Positions 1 to 7,616 of a DNA stretch of 13,828 nt are shown here, piece after piece. A model generated the notes under the pieces. The model was not told the origin of the DNA and did not search any database. It saw only the letters and a program-made list of their open reading frames with translations. Position 1 is the stretch's first letter; every line of letters starts with the position of its first letter. The stretch comes from an uncultured Clostridium sp. (GTDB lineage: Bacteria > Bacillota > Clostridia > Clostridiales > Clostridiaceae): contig CAKVNP010000015.1 in the NCBI GenBank assembly GCA_934777095.1, positions 1 through 13,828 of the forward strand, in the 5' to 3' direction. A program made the position numbers and the translations under genes.

Positions 1-639
1 AGGTATATCAGCAAGAACCTTTTCAAGCTCAGAATTCTGCATATTAATAACTAAAACTCCTATCTGCTTTCCTGATTTATCTTTTATACATCTGATTAGT
101 GATAAATATTCTTCTTTACTTATTTCATCGCTTTTATACTTCCAAGTTATCACACCATTATTAGTTATGGCATTTCTATACCAATCACATGCTTGAATAT
201 ATTTAGTTACCTTCATTATCTGTGAACTATTTAATAATGTATCATTATTTACATAAAATCTTATACTGGCTATTTCCTTATAATATTTTAAGTAATTTTC
301 TAAAATAGGATAATCTCTATAGGCATCAACAACATCAGAATAGCTCCTATATTCAGTAGAAATCATATTATGAAGCTTTACATCGCTATAAATCATATCC
401 GATAGATTTACCGCCAGAGATAAGATTTCTCTTATCCTATATTCAGCCGTATCACAGTTTACACTTTGCCCATATGTCGATTTTTCAACTAAAATAGAAT
501 TAATTTTAGTTGTAAGATACACACCCACAATAGATACAGTAAATATAATTCCCATTAAATACACTGCAATAAGTTTAGTTCTTATTTTGGTATTATTAAT
601 AAATTCCTTTATCTTCTTAACCAGCTTAATTTTCCCCAT
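1..639 (-). CDS. Sensor histidine kinase, YesM-type, N-terminal part (cut by window edge)
   Basis: This reading frame is open from an ATG at 639 down to base 1, giving 213 residues with no stop. A GGAG ribosome binding site lies 5 bases before the ATG (645-648). The protein starts with a short basic cytoplasmic stretch, then one hydrophobic membrane segment (about residues 22-43), then a long extracytoplasmic region rich in Tyr, Asn and Ser. Near the end, the stretch KDKSGKQIGVLVINM (about residues 187-201) looks like the last strands of a Cache/PAS-like sensor domain. This layout is typical of YesM-family kinases, which pair with AraC-type YesN response regulators and often control carbohydrate ABC importers with LplB/LplC permeases, as found here. 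The second membrane segment, HAMP, His_kinase and ATPase domains would lie beyond the left edge and are not seen, so the kinase call rests on N-terminal layout and context. A chemoreceptor or other Cache-domain sensor is possible but less likely. Confidence 0.66.
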   Translation of the reverse strand, partial: MGKIKLVKKIKEFINNTKIRTKLIAVYLMGIIFTVSIVGVYLTTKINSILVEKSTYGQSVNCDTAEYRIREILSLAVNLSDMIYSDVKLHNMISTEYRSYSDVVDAYRDYPILENYLKYYKEIASIRFYVNNDTLLNSSQIMKVTKYIQACDWYRNAITNNGVITWKYKSDEISKEEYLSLIRCIKDKSGKQIGVLVINMQNSELEKVLADIP

Positions 640-686
640 GAATTCTCCATACATTATTAAACATTAATTGATTTATTTGCAAAATA

Positions 687-716
687 ATTATATCACATTT
701 TCTTATAAAAGCTCAA
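687..716 (-). promoter_or_regulatory. Probable sigma-A promoter of the sensor kinase gene
   Basis: Read on the minus strand, TTGAGC (716-711) is followed after 18 bases by a perfect TATAAT (692-687). A TG one base before the -10 makes it an extended -10 element. Transcription would start near 680, leaving a leader of about 40 bases before the ATG at 639. Confidence 0.5.
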
Positions 717-811
717 ATTTTGACCTTAATTTTAATTCTTTTCTATGGAAATAAAACTCTCTAATTATGCCTGTAATTTTAATAGAATTACTCTAGTATT
801 TTTAACCTATA

Positions 812-847
812 TCCTATAGTAAAATTACATTAAGTTAAACTATAGGA
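812..847. promoter_or_regulatory. 9-bp perfect inverted repeat covering the Shine-Dalgarno of the GH42 gene
   Basis: The arms TCCTATAGT (812-820) and ACTATAGGA (839-847) are exact reverse complements with an 18-base spacer. The right arm includes half of the Shine-Dalgarno AGGAGG (844-849). It could be an operator for a dimeric regulator, or an mRNA hairpin that hides the ribosome binding site. The left arm contains the only good -10-like hexamer nearby (TATAGT, 815-820). If that is the real -10, the left arm is not fully transcribed and the operator reading is favoured. Confidence 0.4.
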
Positions 848-849
848 GG
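844..849 (+). promoter_or_regulatory. Ribosome binding site that fixes the GH42 start at 857
   Basis: AGGAGG lies one base before an ATG at 851 and seven bases before an ATG at 857. Only the second spacing suits initiation, so the in-frame ATG at 857 is the likely start and the longest frame is two codons too long. Confidence 0.75.
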
Positions 850-856
850 TATGACT

Positions 857-2893
857 ATGATTAATGATAAAAAACCTTTTATTCTATATGGTGGCGATTA
901 TAATCCTGACCAATGGGACAATGAAACTGTTAAAGAAGATATGACTTTTTTTAAATTATCAAATATAAATGTTGTAACTCTACCAGTATTTAGCTGGGCG
1001 CTTTTACAACCTAACGAGGAAACTTATAACGTTGGCTGGTTAGATGAAATTCTTGATACTCTGCTTAAGCATAATATAAATGTATGTTTAGCTACCTCAA
1101 CAGCTGCACAGCCTGCTTGGATGTCAAAAAAATATCCTGATATGCTTCCAGTTGATTCTAATGGAATAAAGCGTAAGCATGGAGGTAGAGTAAAGTTTTG
1201 TCCGAATAATGTTAAGTACCGTGAACTTTCTCAAAAACTAGCTATTAAATTAGCTGAAAGATATAAGGATTATCCGAACCTAATTGCTTGGCATATTGGA
1301 AATGAATATGATAACTACTGTTACTGTGATCATTGCGAAGAGGAATTTAGAAAATGGGTTAAAAATAAATATAGAACCATTGAAAATGTAAATAAAGCCT
1401 GGAATATGAACTTCTGGGGCCATACATTATACAGCTTTGATGAAATTTCGGCACCTTCCGGAAGAAATGAAATGTGGATTGGCGGGGATAAACAGTGGAC
1501 AACTTTTCAAGGAATTGCTTTAGATTATAATCGTTTTATGTCTGATTCCATTTTAAACTGTTATCTAAATGAGGCAGAAGCTATCAAAAAAATAACACCT
1601 GATATTAAAATAACTACGAACTTAATGGGAACCTTCAAAACATTAGATTACTTTAAATGGGCTAAACATATGGATGTGATTTCTTGGGACAACTATCCTG
1701 CTCCTAACGATCCACCAAGCACAGTTGCCCTTAGACATGATTTAATGCGTAGCCTAAAAAAAGGCCAGCCATTTATGCTTATGGAGCAAACACCAAATCA
1801 AACTAATTGGCAGCCTTATAATTCAGTAAAAAGGCCTGGCATTATGCGTCTCCAAAGCTATCAGGCCCTTGCTCATGGCGCAGATACAGTTATGTTTTTT
1901 CAAATGAGACAGTCAATTGGTGCCTGTGAAAAATATCATTCAGCTGTTATTCCACATTCCGGCAACCCTAACACAAGAATATTTAAAGAATGTTGTTTAT
2001 TAGGTGAAGAGCTTGTTAATTTAAATGATTATATTCTTGACTCTAAAATTAATTCAAAAGTAGCTATAATTTTTGACTGGGATAACTGGTGGGCTATGGA
2101 ATTTTCTAGTGGACCTTCCATTGACTTAAAATATCTTACTCAGGTTGAAAAATTTTATACTGCTTTTCATAAGCAAAATATTGCTGTTGATTTTGTTGAA
2201 CCTACTGGTGATTTATCTAAATATGATATTGTCATCGCACCAACTTTATATTTAGTAACAGATGATACAGCAGCTAATATAAAAAACTTTGTAAATAATG
2301 GTGGTACATTTATTACTACGTATTTTACTGGTTATGTAAATGAAAATGATCTTGTTCAGCTTGGTGGATATCCTGCTAAATTAAGAGATGTGCTAGGCTT
2401 ATGGGTAGAAGAAATCGATGGCCTTACCCCTGAAAAGACCAATTCAATAGAAATGACTGTTTCTTTAAACGGTTTTAAAAACTCTTATACTTCAAAAAGC
2501 ATCTGTGACATTATTAATCTAGAAAAAGCCAAAGCTTTAGGTGTATATGGCAGTGATTTCTATAAAAACAGAGCTGCTTTTACAGTTAATTCTTTTGGAG
2601 AAGGTAAAGCATATTATTTAGCCACTGATACTGAAGAATCATTTATAGATAATTTTATCTCATATTTGGCTAAAGAATATTCTCTTAGCTGCCCTTTGGC
2701 TGCACCAGCCGGCGTAGAAATTACCATTAGAGAAAAAGAGGATCAGAAATATATTTTTATCTTAAACCACAACGATTATGAAATAACTATTCCTCTTACA
2801 GGAAAAACTTATAAAAACTTAATTAATAATTCAGTAATTAAACAAACATTAACACTAAAAAGCAAAGACGTGGCTCTTTTAAATGAAAAATAA
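857..2893 (+). CDS. Beta-galactosidase, glycoside hydrolase family 42
   Basis: The enzyme removes terminal beta-D-galactose (some family members remove alpha-L-arabinopyranose) from oligosaccharides by a retaining mechanism. It has 678 residues from the ATG at 857, a normal GH42 length. The N-terminal YGGDYNPDQW motif is the family hallmark. The acid/base is the Glu of HIGNEY (E150) and the nucleophile the Glu of MLMEQTP (E310). Four cysteines, C115 and the C155/C157/C160 cluster (CYCDHC), match the structural zinc site known from the Thermus A4 enzyme. The order is TIM barrel (to about 390), trimerisation domain with a glutaminase-like fold (about 400-610), then a small C-terminal beta domain. 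There is no signal peptide, so it acts in the cytoplasm. It is transcribed alone, divergent from the sensor kinase and convergent with the GH95 gene. In this setting the inferred substrate is the beta-1,2-galactose of xyloglucan side chains, which is usually handled by GH2 or GH35; other galactosides cannot be excluded. Confidence 0.93.
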   Translation: MINDKKPFILYGGDYNPDQWDNETVKEDMTFFKLSNINVVTLPVFSWALLQPNEETYNVGWLDEILDTLLKHNINVCLATSTAAQPAWMSKKYPDMLPVDSNGIKRKHGGRVKFCPNNVKYRELSQKLAIKLAERYKDYPNLIAWHIGNEYDNYCYCDHCEEEFRKWVKNKYRTIENVNKAWNMNFWGHTLYSFDEISAPSGRNEMWIGGDKQWTTFQGIALDYNRFMSDSILNCYLNEAEAIKKITPDIKITTNLMGTFKTLDYFKWAKHMDVISWDNYPAPNDPPSTVALRHDLMRSLKKGQPFMLMEQTPNQTNWQPYNSVKRPGIMRLQSYQALAHGADTVMFFQMRQSIGACEKYHSAVIPHSGNPNTRIFKECCLLGEELVNLNDYILDSKINSKVAIIFDWDNWWAMEFSSGPSIDLKYLTQVEKFYTAFHKQNIAVDFVEPTGDLSKYDIVIAPTLYLVTDDTAANIKNFVNNGGTFITTYFTGYVNENDLVQLGGYPAKLRDVLGLWVEEIDGLTPEKTNSIEMTVSLNGFKNSYTSKSICDIINLEKAKALGVYGSDFYKNRAAFTVNSFGEGKAYYLATDTEESFIDNFISYLAKEYSLSCPLAAPAGVEITIREKEDQKYIFILNHNDYEITIPLTGKTYKNLINNSVIKQTLTLKSKDVALLNEK

Positions 2894-2906
2894 AAATTAG
2901 GATTAA

Positions 2907-2940
2907 TAAAATGAAGGACAGTAACTTGTCCTTCATTTTA
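2907..2940. terminator. Bidirectional Rho-independent terminator
   Basis: A perfect 14-bp stem (2907-2920 paired with 2927-2940) encloses a six-base loop GTAACT. The stem has a GGACA/TGTCC top and an A-run at its left foot and T-run at its right foot, so it works in both directions. It lies 13 bases after the GH42 stop and about 70 bases after the GH95 stop on the other strand, and so serves both convergent genes. Confidence 0.88.
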
Positions 2941-2971
2941 TAGCATATATCAATATTTTATTAAAACATAT

Positions 2972-3009
2972 CCTTAATTTTTCATTTTCTACAATTCGTA
3001 ATTCATCAT
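2972..3009. repeat. Possible degenerate copy of the intergenic repeat end
   Basis: This stretch starts CCTTAATT and ends ATTCGTAATTCATCAT. It resembles one arm of the larger palindromic element between the GH3 and GH95 genes (5435-5469), which starts with the same octamer and ends ATTCATCATT. Both stand just downstream of a minus-strand glycosidase stop. The likeness is partial and the region is AT-rich, so chance is possible. Confidence 0.25.
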
Positions 3010-3013
3010 ATTC

Positions 3014-5320
3014 TTATAGCAAGTTTAAATTTTTATCAAATAAATAATATTCTTCTGCTTTTGTTTCAAGACTGATTTCTTTATTTTTATATCTTAAGTC
3101 TAGCTTTGAGCCTGCTAGAGATTTAACTTGAATTTGATCAATTTCATTTTCTGTCCAAGCAAATGAAACTTCAAAGCCTCCTCTAGCTTTTAATCCTCTT
3201 ACAGCGCCCTTATTCCACGTTAAAGGTAATGCAGGCAATACTTCTACATAATTATTATGGCTTTGTATAAGCATTTCAGCTATGGCTGCTGTTCCTCCAA
3301 AATTCCCATCTATTTGAAATGGTGGATGTACACAAAATAAATTAGGATAAGTCAGTTTACTAAAAAGTATATTTAGGTATTTTTTAGCTAGTTCTCCTTC
3401 TTTTAATCTTGCATATAAATTCACTACCCAGGTACAGCTCCAACCAGTATGGCCTCCCCCAAAGCTTAAACGTCTATCTACTGTATTTTTAGCAACATTA
3501 AATAATTCCCTATTATCTTCTGTAATATCATTACCAGGATATAAGCCAAATAAATGAGATAAATGTCTATGCCCTGGTTCTCTTTCTGCAAAGTCCTTAA
3601 ACCATTCCTGAATACAGCCTTTATCATTTATTTTATATGGATATAAGCTCTCCTTAGCTTTACAAAGCTCTTTCTTAAATTCATCATCAATATTTAATAT
3701 TTCACATGCTTTAATGCAGCTCTTAAATAAATCTCTAGTAATTGCCATATCCATAGTTGACGCGGCACTTACCCTGCACTCTCTTTTTTCATTATCCAGA
3801 AATGCATTTTCTGGTGATATAGATGGACATGTTATAAGATTATTATCTTTATCGCTAATTAACCAATCTAATAAAAATTCTGCTGCGCCCTTCATTAATG
3901 GATATGCCTCTTTTCTTAAGAATTCAAGATCCATAGTAAATTCATAATGCTGCCAAAGATGTTGGCATAACCAGGCACCAGCCATTGGCCAATAGGCCCA
4001 TTCAACACTTCCTCTTACTGGAACAGTATGTCTCCATATATCTGAATTATGATTTGCGCACCAGCCTCTGCAGCCAAATTCAACCTGAGCTGTCTTCCTC
4101 CCTGTTTCAGCCATTCCTTTAATTAAGTCAAATAAAGGTTGATGACATGATGATAAATTAGTTGCTTCTGCTGGCCAATAATTCATTTCAGTATTTATAT
4201 TTACTGTATAGTTGCTATTCCATGCTGCCCTTAAATCTTCATTCCATATCCCCTGTAGATTAGCCGCCTGAGTACCTTCTCTTGAACAGCTCATTAATAA
4301 ATACCTGCCATATTGAAAATATAGGCTTATTAGAGATAAATCTTCTTTTCCATCCTTAACTCTTGCTAATCTTTCATCGGTTGGATAAATATCATTTATT
4401 GTATTACCTATTTCTAAAGATACATTATTAAATAGCGTACCATAATCAGCTAAATGATCTTCATAAATATCTTTATACTTTTTCCCTTTTACTTCTTCTA
4501 ATAATTTATTACAGATTCCAACATAATCTTTTCCTTCATTCTCCGGTTCCTTATCCCAGCCATTAAAACTTGTTTCTGCATTTACCATAAGAACTGCCTT
4601 TGAAGCATCACTGATGATTATCTTTCCTTCGCTATACTGTACTTGTCCATCACACTCAGAAACTATTACTTTAGCTATAAAATTCATGCCAAGCCTGCCG
4701 CTTTCATCATAACTAATTGCTTTATCATCAGGCTCGCCAAATACATTAGCTATTTGCGCCTTACCAATAATTGCTACACCATTTTTACTAGTGCAGCTAT
4801 GGTAATGTACTAAGCTATCTAGAAATACCTCAAAATTTAATTTCTTTTCCTGGTCAGCTTCAAATTTCATTACCAACACATTATCAGGCTTAGATATAAA
4901 GTACGTTCTTTTATAATTAATTCCCCCACAAGTATAAGCCACGGTTGAAACAGCAGTATTTAAATCCAGCTCTCTTCGATAGTTTTCAGCAGCTGATACG
5001 TCTTTAAATTCCAAGTATATATTGCCTAAAGGAAGATAACTTTCAGTCCAATCTCCCAGCATTTTTTCATTCATTAATTCTTGTGCTTCATAATATTTTT
5101 CTGCCAAAATCAGTTTTCTAGCTTCTGCTAAATACTCTATAGATTTATAATTATGCTTATCTTTAATAGTTCCAGTCCATAAAGTATCTTCATTTAAGGC
5201 AATCCTTTCCTTTGCAACTCCACCAAGAACCATGGCCCCTAATCTGCCATTTCCTAAAGGCAATCCATCTACCCATCGTTTTGCAGGTTGTTTATACCAC
5301 AACTTTAATTCATTATCCAT
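3014..5320 (-). CDS. GH95 family alpha-L-fucosidase / alpha-L-galactosidase
   Basis: An inverting exo-enzyme that removes terminal alpha-L-fucose or alpha-L-galactose. The N-terminus, LWYKQPAKRWVDGLPLGNGR followed by LNEDTLWTG (residues 42-50), is the standard GH95 opening. The order is N-terminal beta domain (to about 270), helical linker, (alpha/alpha)6 barrel (about 320-690) and a small C-terminal beta domain. Residues aligning with the catalytic set of Bifidobacterium AfcA (N421, N423, E566, D766) are present as N374 and N376 in YTVNINTEMNYW, E504 in SPEN and D671 in QIDGNFG. The AfcA histidine two residues before the first Asn is Thr here (T372), as reported for an alpha-L-galactosidase of Bacteroides ovatus, so substrate preference is open. 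There is no signal peptide; it is cytoplasmic. The start is supported by GGGGG 5 bases ahead of the ATG. It is the last gene of the minus-strand group, separated from GH3 by a repeat element. The 768-residue length is typical. Confidence 0.92.
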   Translation of the reverse strand: MDNELKLWYKQPAKRWVDGLPLGNGRLGAMVLGGVAKERIALNEDTLWTGTIKDKHNYKSIEYLAEARKLILAEKYYEAQELMNEKMLGDWTESYLPLGNIYLEFKDVSAAENYRRELDLNTAVSTVAYTCGGINYKRTYFISKPDNVLVMKFEADQEKKLNFEVFLDSLVHYHSCTSKNGVAIIGKAQIANVFGEPDDKAISYDESGRLGMNFIAKVIVSECDGQVQYSEGKIIISDASKAVLMVNAETSFNGWDKEPENEGKDYVGICNKLLEEVKGKKYKDIYEDHLADYGTLFNNVSLEIGNTINDIYPTDERLARVKDGKEDLSLISLYFQYGRYLLMSCSREGTQAANLQGIWNEDLRAAWNSNYTVNINTEMNYWPAEATNLSSCHQPLFDLIKGMAETGRKTAQVEFGCRGWCANHNSDIWRHTVPVRGSVEWAYWPMAGAWLCQHLWQHYEFTMDLEFLRKEAYPLMKGAAEFLLDWLISDKDNNLITCPSISPENAFLDNEKRECRVSAASTMDMAITRDLFKSCIKACEILNIDDEFKKELCKAKESLYPYKINDKGCIQEWFKDFAEREPGHRHLSHLFGLYPGNDITEDNRELFNVAKNTVDRRLSFGGGHTGWSCTWVVNLYARLKEGELAKKYLNILFSKLTYPNLFCVHPPFQIDGNFGGTAAIAEMLIQSHNNYVEVLPALPLTWNKGAVRGLKARGGFEVSFAWTENEIDQIQVKSLAGSKLDLRYKNKEISLETKAEEYYLFDKNLNLL

Positions 5321-5376
5321 AAATCCCCCTATAACTAATATGGCGAATTATAAATTATGAATGACGAATTAAGTTT

Positions 5377-5394
5377 AAACTCCTAGAGGAGTTT
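5377..5394. repeat. Perfect hairpin 1 of the GH3-GH95 spacer
   Basis: AAACTCCT and AGGAGTTT are exact reverse complements around two bases, giving a 7- to 8-bp stem. It has no good T-run on either side, so it looks more like an RNA-stability or repeat structure than a terminator. The AGGAG in the stem is 50 or more bases from any start codon and is not a ribosome binding site. Confidence 0.5.
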
Positions 5395-5412
5395 CTTTAA
5401 ATTTATTCATTA

Positions 5413-5432
5413 AAAATTCCTAAAGGAATTTT
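5413..5432 (-). terminator. Perfect hairpin 2, weak terminator or processing site after GH3
   Basis: AAAATTCC (5413-5420) pairs with GGAATTTT (5425-5432) around TAAA. Transcribed from the minus strand the 8-bp stem ends in a run of five T followed by AATG, which resembles a weak terminator about 38 bases after the GH3 stop. The stem has only two G-C pairs, so read-through into GH95 is expected. It could lower GH95 expression relative to GH3 and GH31. Confidence 0.35.
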
Positions 5433-5469
5433 CTCCTTAATTCATCATTCCACATTCATCATTCATCAT

Positions 5470-7602
5470 TTACTTAAATAATACTTCGTTATTGATAGTT
5501 ATTTTGCCACTTAATTTGATATTAGTAACTGAGCTGCCAACTAAAATATTAAACTCTCCAGGTTCTACTTTCCATGAGTTAAAATCTGTACTATAAAATG
5601 CAAAGGCTCTTTCATTAAGAGTTACTTTAACTTCTTTGCTTTCTCCAGGCTCTAAAAATACTTTATCAAAGCCTTTTAATTCATATAATGGTCTATCAAC
5701 TGAAGATTCTATATCTTGTACATAAACTTGAGATATTTCTGCACCTTTTCTATTGCCTGTATTAGTAATTTTATAAGTTACAACAGTCTTATTTTCTCCA
5801 TTTTCATCGATATGCTTAATTGTAAGATCATCATATTTGAAGCTAGTATATGATAATCCATAACCAAACTCGAATAATGGTTTTACATCCCTAGTAACAA
5901 AATACCTATATCCCACATATAATCCTTCAGTATATTTGACTGTTTTTCCACCTGGGAATTCTCCAATACTATGAGCTGGTGAATCTTCTAATTTAACTGG
6001 ATAAGTTACTGCCAGCTTTCCAGAAGGATTTACTTCTCCAAAAATAACCTCTGCTAAGGCTCTTCCTCCTTCCATTCCATTGTAAGAAGTATGAATTAAT
6101 GACTTCGTATTATTAATCCAGCCTGACATATCAACTGGTGCTCCATTAGTCATCACTATTATTGTATTAGGATTAACCTCCAATAATCTTTTTATTAATT
6201 CATCTTGCTCATAAGGAAGAGACATATCTTCTTTATCAGCCCCTTCACTATCTATATTTACTTTCATTCCCTCTTCTCTTGATGAATTTAAAGCATTCTG
6301 CCATAATTCAAAGTTTTCCATTGTATGCTTTAAACCACCCACAAAGATAACTTCATCACATTCCTGCGCCATCTTTACTGCTTCATCAATTAAGCTTTCT
6401 CTTTTTTCTTTTTCGTGAGTATATCCTTGACAATACCTTACTTCTGTATTGCCCCCTACTAACATTTTAATTCCCATTAATGGAGTAACTTCATATAATG
6501 CTTTTATTTCTGCTGATCCTCCACCTTCAGAATGTCTTATATTGGCATTTTGGCCGATAACAGCAAGCTTCTTAATTTTCTTTTTATTTAAAGGAAGAAT
6601 ATTTTCATCATTTTTCAATAAAACTATTGATTCCCTAGCAATATCTAATGTTTTTTCCCTGCTGGAAAAAGCATTATAGTCTCCATATTTTCTATCATCT
6701 GAAAACATATCTATCCTATACATCATTTTTAATATTTTTCTTATTTTTTCATCCACTAACTCTTCACTTATTACGCCTTCTTTTACAGCTTCAATTAACG
6801 GATTAGCAAAATAATAGTCATTAAAATTATCAGTAACTGACATCTCAATATCCATACCAGCTTCTGCAGCCATTTTTGTATCATGGATTGCACCCCAGTC
6901 TGAAATTATTACTCCATCATATCCCCATTCATCTTGCAAAAGCTCTCTTAGAAGCCACTTGCTATGTGAACAATGATATCCCCAAATCATATTGTACGCT
7001 GACATAATTGAATATGAATTTCCATCCTTCACTGCTGCTTCAAAAGCTGGTAGATATATTTCTCTTACGGTCCTTTCATCCACTTCTACTTCAACATTTA
7101 ATCTTTCTGTTTCTTGGCTGTTTAAGGCAAAATGTTTAACACATGCAGCTACATCATTTTCTTGCACTCCTTTAATAAAAGGAACTGCCATTTCAGCTGC
7201 TAAAAAAGGATCTTCTGAAAAATATTCAAAATTTCTACCACCTAAAGGACTTCTCATTATATTTATTCCTGGTGCCAAAATTACGTCCTTACCTCTTCCT
7301 CTAGCTTCCTTCCCAAGTATATTTCCTTCTTCATAAGCCAGCTGCTTATTCCAAGTACATGCTAGTGCTGAATTTGATGGAAGATAAGTAACATAATCAT
7401 CTGAATTACCAACTGGAATCCAGCTATCATCTGGAAATTCGTGTCTTACTCCCATAGGTCCATCTGACATATGAAGTGCTGGAATACCCAATCTCTCAAC
7501 AGCAGCAGTCCTAAAAAATCCTGCACCATGAATCATCGCTGATTTTTCTTCTAAAGTAAGGCTTTTTATTATATCTTCTATTTTTTCCTCATTAACTCTC
7601 AT
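5470..7602 (-). CDS. GH3 family beta-glucosidase (possibly beta-xylosidase)
   Basis: A retaining exo-enzyme that removes beta-linked glucose (or xylose) from the non-reducing end. The first domain is a TIM barrel (to about residue 300) with HMSDGPMGVR, the substrate-binding KHF motif (156-158) and the nucleophile D235 in VIISDWGA. The second domain (about 320-560) holds SEGADKEDMSLP, whose Glu (E453) is the probable acid/base. A fibronectin III-like domain follows (about 605-695). No PA14 insert and no signal peptide are seen, so it is a compact cytoplasmic enzyme of 710 residues. It begins 14 bases after the GH31 stop with GGGAGAG ahead of the ATG, so the two are co-transcribed. In the inferred pathway it hydrolyses the beta-1,4-glucan backbone after GH31 has removed xylose. 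GH3 specificity for glucose or xylose cannot be read reliably from motifs. Confidence 0.93.
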   Translation of the reverse strand: MRVNEEKIEDIIKSLTLEEKSAMIHGAGFFRTAAVERLGIPALHMSDGPMGVRHEFPDDSWIPVGNSDDYVTYLPSNSALACTWNKQLAYEEGNILGKEARGRGKDVILAPGINIMRSPLGGRNFEYFSEDPFLAAEMAVPFIKGVQENDVAACVKHFALNSQETERLNVEVEVDERTVREIYLPAFEAAVKDGNSYSIMSAYNMIWGYHCSHSKWLLRELLQDEWGYDGVIISDWGAIHDTKMAAEAGMDIEMSVTDNFNDYYFANPLIEAVKEGVISEELVDEKIRKILKMMYRIDMFSDDRKYGDYNAFSSREKTLDIARESIVLLKNDENILPLNKKKIKKLAVIGQNANIRHSEGGGSAEIKALYEVTPLMGIKMLVGGNTEVRYCQGYTHEKEKRESLIDEAVKMAQECDEVIFVGGLKHTMENFELWQNALNSSREEGMKVNIDSEGADKEDMSLPYEQDELIKRLLEVNPNTIIVMTNGAPVDMSGWINNTKSLIHTSYNGMEGGRALAEVIFGEVNPSGKLAVTYPVKLEDSPAHSIGEFPGGKTVKYTEGLYVGYRYFVTRDVKPLFEFGYGLSYTSFKYDDLTIKHIDENGENKTVVTYKITNTGNRKGAEISQVYVQDIESSVDRPLYELKGFDKVFLEPGESKEVKVTLNERAFAFYSTDFNSWKVEPGEFNILVGSSVTNIKLSGKITINNEVLFK

Positions 7603-7616
7603 AATCTCTCTCCCAT

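Larger units (their letters stand above)
640..856. other. Divergent intergenic region between sensor kinase and beta-galactosidase
   Basis: About 217 AT-rich bases separate two divergent genes. The region holds the kinase promoter, an inverted repeat next to the beta-galactosidase start, and no open frame of note. On the plus strand a TTGACC at 720-725 could be a -35, but no good -10 follows at normal spacing (only TATGGA at 744-749). TATAGT at 815-820 is -10-like but lacks a good -35. The plus-strand promoter is therefore unresolved and may need an activator. Confidence 0.5.
5347..5462. repeat. Nested palindromic (MITE-like or REP-like) element between GH3 and GH95
   Basis: The outer arms 5347-5373 and 5436-5462 are imperfect 27-base inverted repeats matching at 21 of 27 positions by eye. 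Between them stand two separate perfect hairpins (5377-5394 and 5413-5432). The outer arms are built from short ATTCAT/ATTCG units. There is no open frame and no transposase. Such small palindromic elements occur many times in some clostridial genomes, but copy number cannot be judged from one window. It fills almost the whole gap between two genes of one probable transcript and would form a strong RNA fold there. Confidence 0.55.

Noticed and set aside
720..749. TTGACC plus TATGGA as the GH42 promoter
   Set aside because: The -35 is good but TATGGA matches only three of six -10 bases, so it is not listed as a promoter.
857..2893. GH42 enzyme as a lacZ-type (GH2) beta-galactosidase because of the ATGACTATGATT start
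   Set aside because: The resemblance to the lacZ start is chance; the YGGDYNPDQW opening, zinc cysteines and catalytic motifs are GH42.
3714..3947. Plus-strand open frame of 77 codons
   Set aside because: It lies wholly within the GH95 gene on the other strand, has no ribosome binding site, and its product looks like antisense of coding sequence.
6449..7336. Two plus-strand frames (6449-6679 and 6992-7336)
   Set aside because: Both are antisense to well-conserved GH3 coding sequence, including catalytic motifs, and lack start signals.
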